A stretch of 64,000 bases of DNA, from the NCBI GenBank assembly GCA_949358305.1, contig OX442320.1, positions 6,464,259 through 6,528,258 on the forward strand, written 5' to 3'. Both the position numbers and the translations under genes were made by a program. The stretch comes from Strigamia acuminata (taxonomy: Eukaryota > Arthropoda > Chilopoda > Geophilomorpha > Linotaeniidae). Of the stretch, positions 48,374 to 64,000 are shown piece by piece. A model generated the notes under the pieces. That model was not told where the DNA came from. It searched no databases and was given only the letters and a program-made list of their open reading frames with translations. Position 1 is the stretch's first letter; every line of letters begins with the position of its first letter.

Positions 48374-48745
48374 AAGCGTTTTTTTTTTTTTGGAAATTTT
48401 ATTGATTAAGTGTAAACAGTTTAAACAAATGTACAGTCAATAATAATTTTTTTTTCTTATTGCAAAACAAATTTTCCAATTTAGTTACATCTAACCCAAA
48501 AAAAGCAAAATGTATTTACAAGAAATTAAAAAAAAAAAGAGTTTAAAAAAATGGACAAAATTGGGATAAATTATTTATTTCATTTATTTTCCATGATCAA
48601 ACCAAACAAAATCGTTTCTCGGCCACCGGAATCACTTTTTTTTTTCTTCTAATATATATTTATATATATATATTTCATCGACTTTGATTTATACAAAAAC
48701 CAAAAAAAAAAACCAAAGATTAAACCGTCGAATTTGATTGACACA

Positions 48746-55312
<6,567 letters not shown>

Positions 55313-56303
55313 CTGATCTTCGCGCACAATTTAAAAACTCTCAAGACCACAATTTCTACACGATAAACCTCACGTTACAACCAAAGGAAAATCCCACATT
55401 TTCAATGCAAAATTCTAAACATTCTTAATTTCTTTGCTTGTAATTGCATCTAGCGACGAAAAAATCCCATTTCAACTCAACCAATAAACGAAATCTTCAT
55501 CGATTGATTGATTTACCATTTAATTGATTTATTATTGATAAATTAATTAAATAGAAACTGATTTTTTTTCTTCGCAGTGTCTGGAAAAACCAGTCCTGCC
55601 TTGCTTGTTTACATTATGCCATTATCAAAACCAATAACTGCATACAATGACATTTTATATTGAAATTTTGCATCAAAGAGCCTCGCGATGACTCAAATAC
55701 TAACCAATCGGACAGCTCGTACATCTTGCAAGCTATTATCCATTTGAACGTCAACAATGTCCACGAGCAGCACCGCTTCCTTTCGTCTACTACACCCAAC
55801 TTTTGTGTGCGCCACGATTGTGACGTCACTATTTAAATACCCACTATCGAAAGAAAAACCCCACAACTCATTCACACACAGCCTGCTGGGGATCACAACA
55901 CCGTACCCTTTTTATTTATTTCTTCTAATTTTTCTTAGCTCGAATAACTTTTTTAATCATTCGTTAAAAATGTCGTAACGTTGCTCTTAATGTTTTATTT
56001 AACTTTATTTACGCCAAGTTTTTAATAGGTAAAATTAAAAATTAAAAATTAATAAACCAGTTGTCTTTGCACGGATTCCCAGCCTGCTGTTCCGAAGCAA
56101 TAAAAATCGGAGTAAAAAGCAGTCATATGTTCGCAGTGGAAAGCATCGCGCATGCGCCGCTCCGCTCCGCCAGTTTCCGGCATCTCGCGTAGCGTAAACA
56201 AGCAATCCCGTAGCGTGGATACCGAAGCGTGTTAATAGCCCGGAGCCGGGCCACAGATAAGAAAGTTAGTCCAAAGTAAACGTAAATGTGATTGGCTGAG
56301 TCA
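55313..56303. other. Divergent region between KDM2 and Orai
   Basis: It contains the promoters of both genes. The last 200 bases before Orai are GC/CpG-rich (gcatgcgccgctccgctccg near 56,150-56,169), probably the Orai 5' untranslated region. No other gene is supported. Confidence 0.5.
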
Positions 56304-57261
56304 ATGAGCTTTCATCAGAACTCCGTGCGCGGTCTGGATGCCATCGCCAACCCGTACGCGCATCCGTTTCCGAATTCAACTCGCGCAACTGCGCCCGGAT
56401 ACCCGACAACTGTCCCAGGCTGGGTGCTCGAGTCCATGATGAACGACTTACCGCAATCGGCCCAAAACGACGTGCACCTCAACAACTTGTCATGGAGGCG
56501 CCTTCACTTGAGTAAAGCGAAACTTAAGGCGTCGAGTCGAACTTCGGCGCTGCTTTCCGGTTTTGCCATGGTAAGGATGTTAGAAACGATAAAAAGGGCG
56601 ATAAAAAGGTTGAAAGAGACGAAATTAAAGTTGATTACCATTATAAAAGAGAATTTTCTCGTTTGATTTCTCGTTTTGGTAGGTTGCCATGGTGGAAGTG
56701 CAGTTGGATAGAGCGAATCCGATACCTCAGAGTTTACTCATCGCGTTTGCGATCTGCACCACTCTGTTGGTAGCCGTTCACATGCTGGCATTGATGATCA
56801 GCACTTGTATATTACCGAATATCGAAGCTGTGAGCAACATCCATAGCATTAACGCCGTGCACGAGTCGCCGCACGAGAAGATGCATTTTTATATCGAGAC
56901 TGCGTGGGCGTTTTCCACTGTTTTCGGCATTCTTTTGTTTTTGTGCGAAATTGGATTGCTCTGCTGGGTCAAATTCATCAATTTCAGCGAGTACGCTGCG
57001 TATTCCGCCACGTTTATTCTGATTCCTGTCGTCATAATATTTGTAGCATTCGCTGCGCTTTTTTATTTGAAATTAGTATCGCATCAGGTTGGTTGGTTTG
57101 TTTTGCAGTGGCGTAACGATGAATTAATTGATTAATTTTATTTTATTTTTTAGTATGAGAGATCTGAATATGGTTTAAGGGAACTGGAGACGATGATAAC
57201 TCAATTGGAGTCCGGGGACCAAACCAGACCTACGAATGGTCCGGCTGTGATCAACGTATGA
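56304..57261 (+). CDS. Orai: Calcium release-activated calcium channel Orai
   Basis: Orai forms the plasma-membrane pore of store-operated calcium entry and is opened by STIM. Three coding exons are read: 56304 to about 56570, 56,683 to about 57,086, and about 57,153 to 57261. The start [14 protein letters not shown] is the first ATG in frame; an upstream exon is possible. The cytosolic gating helix is [22 protein letters not shown]1 carries the selectivity-filter Glu in [11 protein letters not shown]2 ([20 protein letters not shown]), TM3 ([20 protein letters not shown]) and TM4 ([20 protein letters not shown]) follow. The C-terminal STIM-binding helix is [20 protein letters not shown] ([16 protein letters not shown]). 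All key features are intact, and the length is about 240 residues. Confidence 0.96.
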
Positions 57262-57489
57262 CGAATTAAAGACTTGTTATTTGTTTTCTATATTGCTCAG
57301 TGACAAGAGAAACGTTTTATCGTTCGTGGATGATAATGCCTTTGAGAAACTGTCTTCCCTTCCGATTTTTCGAGTGTTGGTTTAATTTAAGACAAACTTA
57401 CGTAGTAAGAATAATAACTGGACGGAAAAATGTTTGTTTATTATCATTTTTTTTTCTATTTAAAATGGACAATCGTGAAGACAATTTTA

Positions 57490-57495
57490 AATAAA
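57490..57495 (+). terminator. Polyadenylation signal of Orai
   Basis: AATAAA about 230 bases after the Orai stop codon; it is the first canonical signal seen on that strand. Confidence 0.45.
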
Positions 57496-57642
57496 TTGTT
57501 TGATATTGGTTTTTTACTATAATTTAATTTTAATTTTTTTTTTTTTTGAGGAGTTTTTTAATTTTAATTTTTTTTTTATAATTTTAAAATTCCTAATGAT
57601 GTACTTACAAGTATCATGTTGTTAAAGTCAAATATCATGTTG

Positions 57643-58544
57643 TTAAAGTTGCAGAAAGAATAAATTGCTTCGTTTTGTGTTACTAGCCACCGATTTCTCG
57701 GCTTGCAGCACGCTGTCAGGGCTATTCAACGAACACTGGGCGCAAAAATGAAAAATCAGAATAAGTTTTATTGATTTAAAACTCCGTTTAACTTCGCCCA
57801 CTTTTGGGATTTGAAAAGGCGTTTTGTTGGGAGCATTTTTCCAATCAAGATCTTCGATCGTGCCCGATCTGCACACGTCGTCGGTCCAAAATCCGCGAAG
57901 TAGTTGACCGGTCAACGGAAAGTAATGTTTTCCAGGTCCGAATTTCTTGTCTTTAAACCAGTGGCTTTCAACACGCTGTCCATTAGCTGAAGCACAAACA
58001 GTTTTACTCAATTTAATAATAGTAAACTAATTTACTACCAAGGTCCATCATTCCTCGGCCTTGTCGTTTATCGTTTTGCCATTCTCCTTCGTATACGTCG
58101 CCGTTTGCCCAGTGCATTTTGCCCCACCCGTGGCGCAAAGAATCCATAAATTCTCCTTCGTAATACTCTCTTTCCGAGTAACTCAAAGTGCCGAATCCCT
58201 GTTGAGAATTAAAGAGAGATTTCTTTAGGTTTCTTTAGCGAATAGACGACGAAGCTTACGTGGAATTTGTTATCTTTCCAATGCCCGACGTATTTTCTGA
58301 GGTATTGGTTCTTGACGGGAACACTCAGGACACCGAACCCATTTTTTTTGTCTTTTTCCCAAGTCCCTTCGTAAATTATTCCCGATTTCTTCCATTTGTA
58401 GTGACCTTTACCGTGTTTCAAGTTGTCTTTCCACTCGCCTCGATACTCGTCTCCTCTGGGAGTGAACACGACGTGTCGGAGACCTGTCAAGTTGCCTTTT
58501 TCCCATTTGGGTGCACTTACTGTTCTGTTCCTTCGAAAAGGCAT
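57643..58544 (-). CDS. MORN3: MORN repeat-containing protein, MORN3-like
   Basis: Exon 1 (58544 to about 58,260) encodes MPFRRNRTVSAPKWEKGNLT and the first MORN repeats: YRGEWKDNLKHGKGHYKW, YEGTWEKDKKNGFGVL and YVGHWKDNKFH. Exon 2 (about 58,200-58,035) continues with GFGTLSYSEREYYEGEF, GWGKMHWANGDVYEGEWQND and RQGRGMM. Exon 3 adds FKDKKFGPGKHYF and RGFWTDDVCRSGTIED. A final exon after about 57,735 encodes CSLNSPDSVLQAEKSVAS. About seven MORN repeats are visible, and the exon order and C-terminal DPDxVL-like part fit MORN3, a sperm/ciliary-linked scaffold in vertebrates. Its function in this species is unknown. Confidence 0.85.
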
Positions 58545-58933
58545 AATTTTCGGGGGAAAACCCTACATTTTATCACTCTAATACTAAGAAACTAAACGGG
58601 GATTTCTCCATGTCCATGTTTATACAACGGTTGCTAGGCAACCCGTGACGAAGGCATCACTAACAAGTAAGCATCTTCCATTTTTATTTTTATTTAATTT
58701 AATTTTTATTTATTAATTTATTTGTATTTAAAACGGTTTGAAACATAGACGTGAGATATTATTTTGTTTGAGTGATTTTACAACAACGTTTGCATAAATA
58801 ATTTAATAAAATTCCGTTATCGCGCGACGAAAATCAAATAAATACAACAACTTTATTGTACCGACAATTTGCTCAAAGTTCGTGGAAATGGCTCCGTTTT
58901 CCCCTCCTGTTTCCTTAATCGTCTTTACCCGAG
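58545..58933. other. AT-rich spacer upstream of a small gene
   Basis: The left end holds the MORN3 promoter, and the right end leads into a TATA box at 58,934. Nothing else is recognised. Confidence 0.45.
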
Positions 58934-58940
58934 TATATAA
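58934..58940 (+). promoter_or_regulatory. TATA box
   Basis: TATATAA, preceded by a CG-containing flank, lies about 30 bases before the probable start of a transcript (around 58,965). Few other genes in the window have a TATA box, which suggests regulated rather than housekeeping expression of the small gene downstream. Confidence 0.5.
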
Positions 58941-58967
58941 ACACGGTACGTCTGCACTGCAGCGCAG

Positions 58968-59238
58968 ATGCACCTTAATCCTTCACGACTTCAACGCATT
59001 ATTACTCGACTGATAAATCTCAGGTTTGGTTAAAAAAAATACACGGAAAAAATGACGAAATTTAATTTTTATTTTCATTTCCAGTGTCATGTCTCCGGCT
59101 ATCATCAACATGTTATTCAAAGTGGTTCCCGCTCTGGCTATTGGAGCTGTCGTGTTCTCACTCACGGATTCCGCTTACGGAATTATCGACCGCAGTCGTA
59201 AAATATCCGAAAGCGAGGCGAAACGTCCGGAGGAATGA
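58968..59238 (+). CDS. Small one-helix protein of unknown function
   Basis: Two exons join across an intron at about 59,026-59,084 (donor gtttgg, acceptor ttccag). If translation starts at 58968 the protein is 69 residues (MHLNPSRLQRIITRLINLSV and so on). The TATA box leaves almost no leader for that start, so initiation at 59089 is more likely: 49 residues, MSPAIINMLFKVVPALAIGA, then VVFSLTDSAYGIIDRSRKIS and a charged tail ESEAKRPEE. One hydrophobic helix followed by charged residues resembles small mitochondrial or ER membrane microproteins, but I recognise no family. The frame is bracketed by a TATA box and a polyadenylation signal (59390), which supports a real gene. Confidence 0.55.
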
Positions 59239-59389
59239 ACGAAAACACTCTGAAACGATCTAAATGTGTCGTATTTATTTTTATTCAGTAAAAATTTGTA
59301 TAACAAAGATGTCAAATGTTGTTTATCCAAGATGTTTTTAAGCCTAATCAGTATAATATACTTGACAATCGTATACCTAATGTTAGGGA

Positions 59390-59395
59390 AATAAA
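59390..59395 (+). terminator. Polyadenylation signal of the small one-helix gene
   Basis: AATAAA lies about 150 bases after the stop codon. Confidence 0.5.
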
Positions 59396-59639
59396 AAGCC
59401 ATCGCGTCAAAACCTTTGGCAACTTTTAATTATTATTTCTCTTTGCAAAAATAGTCGATGAAGTAACATTTTCATACAAATATACAAAAACTCTAGTGTT
59501 TGCGGCAGGAATATATGAAAAAGTCACGAAATCAAAACGAAAACAAAACAAAAAACATAAAACAAAACAACCCGCAACAATTTATCACAGAAAAATTAGA
59601 GAAAAATAATAAAAAACAAAAATAAAACGACAACAAAAA

Positions 59640-61430
59640 TCAAGATATGAGAAGACGCGTGTAAACCACGTGCGCCACGCCCGAAATCAAAGCGTTATTT
59701 ACAAACTCAAGGATCAACTGTACAAACGGAAACTTCGTCACATCCGACACGACCGTCGGCGCGCCCACCTGACTCTCGCACAACTTCTCGGTCAACGATC
59801 GCAACTTGAGTCCCGCATTCGCCGTCTCTTCAACCACCGCCACGTTGCTCGGACTGCTCCTCGCCTTGCGTCCGTGCGTGGCCACATACGTGTGATCCTT
59901 GCGCGTGTTTCCCGTAGTCGTGGGCGTCGCCGCCTCTTCCGCGTCCACCCCTAAACTGACCACATACGTATGGTCCTCCCTCGGTGGATTAACGTCGGGA
60001 CTCGGCGAAGAAACGACTCCGGACGACGAATAATTGTGATCTTCGTACGAAGACTCGCTCGTGGCGCTTCCCGGTCGCATTTTCTTACTCGCCGGTTGGA
60101 CCGGGCCGTCCTCGGCGCCCCCCACGTCCAGGGAACTCGAGTAGCTGTGGTCGTCTCGCGAGAGGAGCGTCGTTTTCTGTTTTTTCGCCGGAATCGACGC
60201 GGGTGGCGCCACTTCTTCGTCCGTTTTGTTCTCGTAGAGTCCGATCCAATGACCGATCAGCAGTTGCATGCATTGCGGGAAAAGTTCTGGAATGAGCAGT
60301 TCGGGCGACGGGAGGTCGTGAATGCGCGAGAAATTCTGCGTTTTAAACTCCTCCATTCGTTTGGCGATGGTGTCGTTGAAACTCAGCAGTTTGCGTCCCA
60401 ACCACTCGCTCGCAAGGCACAAGAGAGCGTTGAATTCGGCGCTCATCTCCCACGTGGACGAATAGCTTTTCAGCTTCTCTTCGTCCTCCGTCACGCACTG
60501 GAAATTCAAAACCAAGTCGATCAGCGACAGGAAAGCCGAGTCGTCGGTCTCGCTGTGCAGAACGGATTTCGTCAGTTGCAAAAACGCGATGACGGCGCGC
60601 GCGTACGGCTCTTCCTCGTCCTTCGACTCGCTCAAGAGCAACTCGAAACGAAGCAGCGAGTCCTGCACGGCGGTCTGCAACACGCTCGACGTGCTGTCCA
60701 CGTGGGGAATCACTTCCAGTGGGAGTTCGACCTTCGGAAGCGCTTCTGGGACCGTTTCCGTCGACGATCTGCCGTTGCCACTGTCGACCGACACCTCGTT
60801 CAGGTCGGAAGGACTCGCAACGCCGCTGTCCGGGTTCACCAACTGACACATGGCGTCCATTGCGTCGTCATCGCACAACAGCTGTTGCAAATTGACTTGA
60901 ATAACATCTGGGAGCGATGGATCGCTGTGTCTGCGCTTCCATAATTCCTATAAATAAATTAATTAATTAAAAAATATATTTTTTCATTTAATTAATTGAT
61001 TTTACCACTAGTTTGGTGACGATGTCCACTTGGACCGCACTTTCGTGATATTCGAACGCGACTTGGAATAGTCCTTGGATGTTGTAGAACCACGCACCGC
61101 TGTGGATGTTGGTGACCCCACTGAACGCCACTTCGGCGGGGAATATTAGTTTGGTGGCGAGTCCTTTGCGGGCATATCGGGCGTGGATTCGACAGTGGTT
61201 TGATGCGGCTATTCCACTTCCTTCCAGGAGATCGGCGCCCAGAAAGAGAGGTGTCCTTTGATGGAATCCCTAAAGAAATGCGTGGAATTTAATTTTTGGG
61301 TGAGATTTTGGGTGGGAATTCGACTCACTTCGGATGATCCTAGTACCACGTATCGTAGATCCTTCTTTTTTAATTTTACAACCAGCAATTGCAGGATAAT
61401 CTGTGCCATACTACAACATGCACCCTGCAT
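59640..61430 (-). CDS. Uncharacterised protein with four HCF-1-binding-type motifs and an LxxLL box
   Basis: Three exons are read: about 61430-61328 (MQGACCSMAQIILQLLVVKL), 61,269-61,008 (RTPLFLGADLLEGSGIAASN, HARYARKGLATKLIFPAEVA) and 60946-59640. The last exon holds LQQLL near its start, an LxxLL nuclear-receptor-box pattern, then a helical region (ARAVIAFLQLTKSVLHSETD) and a serine/proline-rich region with DHSY, DHNY, DHTY and DHTY. These fit the (D/E)HxY motif by which CREB3, THAP, E2F and PGC-1 proteins bind the HCF-1 Kelch propeller. It ends VAHVVYTRLLIS. I do not recognise the family; a transcriptional cofactor role is inference. It is divergent from ZCCHC8. The 324-codon antisense frame at 59,970-60,944 is a shadow. 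Confidence 0.7.
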
Positions 61431-61878
61431 TGTTTATCTTCTATGCTTCCACGGTTTTCGCCAATCAGTTCCGGTCTTGTGTTGATCTCGGGTTAGATCT
61501 TCGATTGGGGTTACGGTAGTGACGTCATGTAATGTGAGATTCCGCTCCCAATCGGCAGTTAAAAATTTATTGTTTTGATTTTAATAAGATAATAATTGCG
61601 TTTTAAAATTTATGTTTTTAATTAGGGGTATTTGGGCGCTTGATGTGTGATTTTTTTTTTAAATCACTCAGGTTTTAACTCGGACAGTCCATAGAATAGA
61701 TGGTCGGCTGACTCGGCTTTCAGCCGAATCATTCCTTATTTTACCACTAGGTGGACTGTGGCCCGGGTTTTACTGCTACGCGACCGATTCGTCGGTTTTC
61801 AAAATGGCCGCGCCCGTTGTGAATTTAAGGTGGAATTAATTACATATTTTTCGATTTGAGGATAACGAGGCAATAACG
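61431..61878. promoter_or_regulatory. Divergent promoter region of the HCF-motif protein and ZCCHC8 genes
   Basis: The start codons are about 450 bases apart. A CTCF-like core CCACTAGGTGGAC lies at 61,744-61,756, and the segment 61,690-61,730 contains a short inverted repeat (ggctgactcggctttcagcc). No TATA box is seen. Confidence 0.5.
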
Positions 61879-64000
61879 ATGTCGCTGAATTCGTCGAGGA
61901 ATGATAGCAGCGAACTTGTGGTGCTTGACGAGACCGGCAGTGACAGTTCGCCCGAGTCAGATGTACAAATAATTGATGATGAAACGTCCGATGATAACAA
62001 CTCGAAGTTGATGCGGAAATTAAAAGAAGCAAAAGCAGAAAATATCCTTTTCCACACTTTTTCGGTGTTAAATACACCTGGAAAAATATTCCCTTAATTG
62101 GCAATACATAAAAAGCTGAAACAAAAATTTAGTAATTTGTCAAACAGCAAAAACATGTAAATATACTCGAGATTTATTTCTTATTTGATGCAATTTAATT
62201 GATTTATTTAATTGATTAACAGATTAGTGATAGGTCGCGAAGACGATCCTGTTGTCACGATCCATTTCACCACCGACGCGTATTCGTTGAAATACAGAAC
62301 GAAAATAGAAACCGTCTTGAAGAATTTACTGTTACCTGAAGCCGACGACGACGAGGAAGTTACGGAATTAGTAAATCGGAAACGATCGCCCAATGCAGCG
62401 TTTTTTATTGACAACAAAGCTTGTAGTTCGAAGCACAAATCGAGAAAATATCCAATGTATGTTTTCTATTTCAAATATCTGTTTAATTAAAAAAAAAAAT
62501 TTAAATTTTATTAGATACGATAAAGAAATCACGGACGTGATGACGGATGAAGTGATCGCGGAGGAAAAAGTCCCGGATGAGTAATAACTAACAAGCGAAT
62601 CATCGCACAAAATTTGAAAATAATTTTGATTGATATTGTAGTAAACCTCGTAATTCATGTTTCAACTGTTGTGGCGACCATCTTTTACACGAATGTTCCA
62701 AACCGATCGACCGACAACAAATCATGATCAATAGAAAAGGTTTTTACAACAAATTTGGTGGTAAACAAAGGTAGAAAATAATTTATTTTTTAAAAAACCA
62801 AAAATACAAATTACTGCACAATAAATTGTTAATTGTAGCCGGTATCACGTGGACTTGGAGTCGCAAACTGCCAAATTCAGACCTGGTTTAATGAGGTACG
62901 AACATGGAAAAAGTGGATTTAAGTGGTAAATTAATAAAAATAAATTATTTTGCAGTCAGGAGCTTCAAAGAGCGTTAAATTTGGGTGAAAATCAACTGCC
63001 TTTACATATTTATCGAATGAGGGTGTTAGGTTATCCTCCCGGCTGGTTATGCGAAGCCAAAGTGGAAAGTTCAGGAATAACGATGTTCGATGCGCATGGC
63101 AAAGGTTTTGAATAATTAAAAAAATATTTTTATTTTTTTAAATTTTTTTTAAATGTTTTATTGCAGCGGTTGCTGCAACTGATGAAGTCGAAGAAGGTGA
63201 AGTTGCTGACGGTTCTATCAGAGGTTTGAAAAAAAAGAAAAAAAAATTCTAAACAATTAATTTCATACTGATTTTTATTGATTTTTAGTCCAGTTTGATC
63301 CGGATCGATTGGTAGAATATCCAGGATTTAACACGTACCCACAATCGGGAGTAGTTGACGTAAAAAAGACCGAGAATTAAAATTAAAATACAAAAATTAA
63401 TTTTTTTAAATTTTTATTTATTAAATTAGGAATCCGAAGCGCTTGGTTTTCCACCGATGCAAGAACATCATTTAAAATCGTCGTTCATTCGGCGCATGAA
63501 ACCACCACAAGCGACTCCATACAAACGGAAATGCGAACCGATCGAACCGACACAAAAAAGTAAAAAACCAAGAATGGAAGTCGACATGGAAATAGACGAC
63601 ACGGGTATAAAATTATAAAAAATACCATAAAACACGAAACAAATCTCTTATTAATTCATTTTCCACATTTCCCAGCTTCCGAAGAAACGAATTTCCTAAC
63701 AAACAACGACGATCCCAAATACCCGCTCGACGAAGACACTTTTGCGGGTTCACCCGTCCCCGTTTCCGTCGACACACCCGAGTGTCCACGCCCGCCATCA
63801 CCGTCGCTGGAGGAACTGGAAAAACAAAAGAATCAGCTCATGGAGCAGTTGGATTCGGCCGATTCGTGCAATTCGCAGTCCACGAGCAGCACGTGCACGC
63901 TCGTAAACACGCCGCAAGTGACGCGAAGTAAATGCGTGTCTCTCGGAACTCCCATTCCCGAGGCCACCAACCCGTATGTAAATTTGCCCGACGCCAGTAA
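61879..64000 (+). CDS. ZCCHC8: NEXT-complex subunit ZCCHC8, cut by the window end
   Basis: ZCCHC8 scaffolds the nuclear exosome targeting complex with MTR4 and RBM7 and directs decay of promoter-upstream and other short RNAs. The start is MSLNSSRNDSSELVVLDETG at 61879. At least ten exons are read. The CCHC zinc knuckle is CFNCCGDHLLHEC (62,655-62,693). The PSP domain is at 62,956-63,103: LQRALNLGENQLPLHIYRMR, then VLGYPPGWLCEAKVESSGIT. Then come a basic stretch (KSKKPRMEVDME) and an acidic/proline region (PRPPSPSLEELEKQKNQLME). The last visible part, SLGTPIPEATNPY, resembles the C-terminal MTR4-contact region. The end is missing because the window stops. Confidence 0.93.

Noticed and set aside
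59970..60944. 324-codon frame on the plus strand
   Set aside because: It is antisense to the GC-rich coding exon of the HCF-motif protein, whose splicing and motifs are coherent; Arg-rich composition is typical of a shadow frame.

Overview
This is animal nuclear DNA. It holds metazoan genes (Orai, syntaxin-1, CPAP/CENPJ, KDM2) cut by many short GT-AG introns, often 40-80 bases. Introns and spacers are AT-rich, while exons are more GC- and CpG-rich. Protein similarity fits an invertebrate, probably an arthropod, but nothing in the window fixes the lineage. Exon edges below were read by eye from reading frame, phase and splice sites.

Left part (0-15 kb): a mitochondrial RluA-type pseudouridine synthase (RPUSD4-like, -), a secreted alpha-carbonic anhydrase (+) followed by an orphan carbonic-anhydrase exon relic, a duplicated array of four-transmembrane genes and decayed copies (-), RNF25 (-), and COP9 signalosome subunit 5 (+).

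Middle (15-33 kb): a 9.5 kb stretch with no recognised protein gene. It holds a tandem pair of spliced-RNA-like units, a 0.9 kb purine satellite, a 33-bp-arm hairpin, and a 224-bp tandem array whose units carry CTCF-like AGATGGC / GGTGGCGCC motifs. Next come two tandem syntaxin-1 genes (-). The upstream copy has three alternative last exons, each encoding a different membrane anchor.

Right part (33-64 kb): a dense housekeeping cluster, mostly in head-to-head pairs. It contains Ran; BUD23 facing an unrecognised cysteine-containing protein; mL63 facing mL44 (both mitochondrial large ribosomal subunit); CPAP facing MUL1; KDM2 facing Orai; MORN3; a tiny one-helix protein; and a protein with four HCF-1-binding-type motifs facing ZCCHC8 (NEXT complex, cut by the window end). 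Two more four-transmembrane genes sit inside a CPAP intron on the opposite strand. Their tandem duplication broke inside a CPAP exon and left a copied exon end in the intron.

The strongest leads are the switchable syntaxin anchors, the nested duplication with its traceable breakpoint, the CTCF-like array, and the noncoding stretch at 15.3-22 kb.
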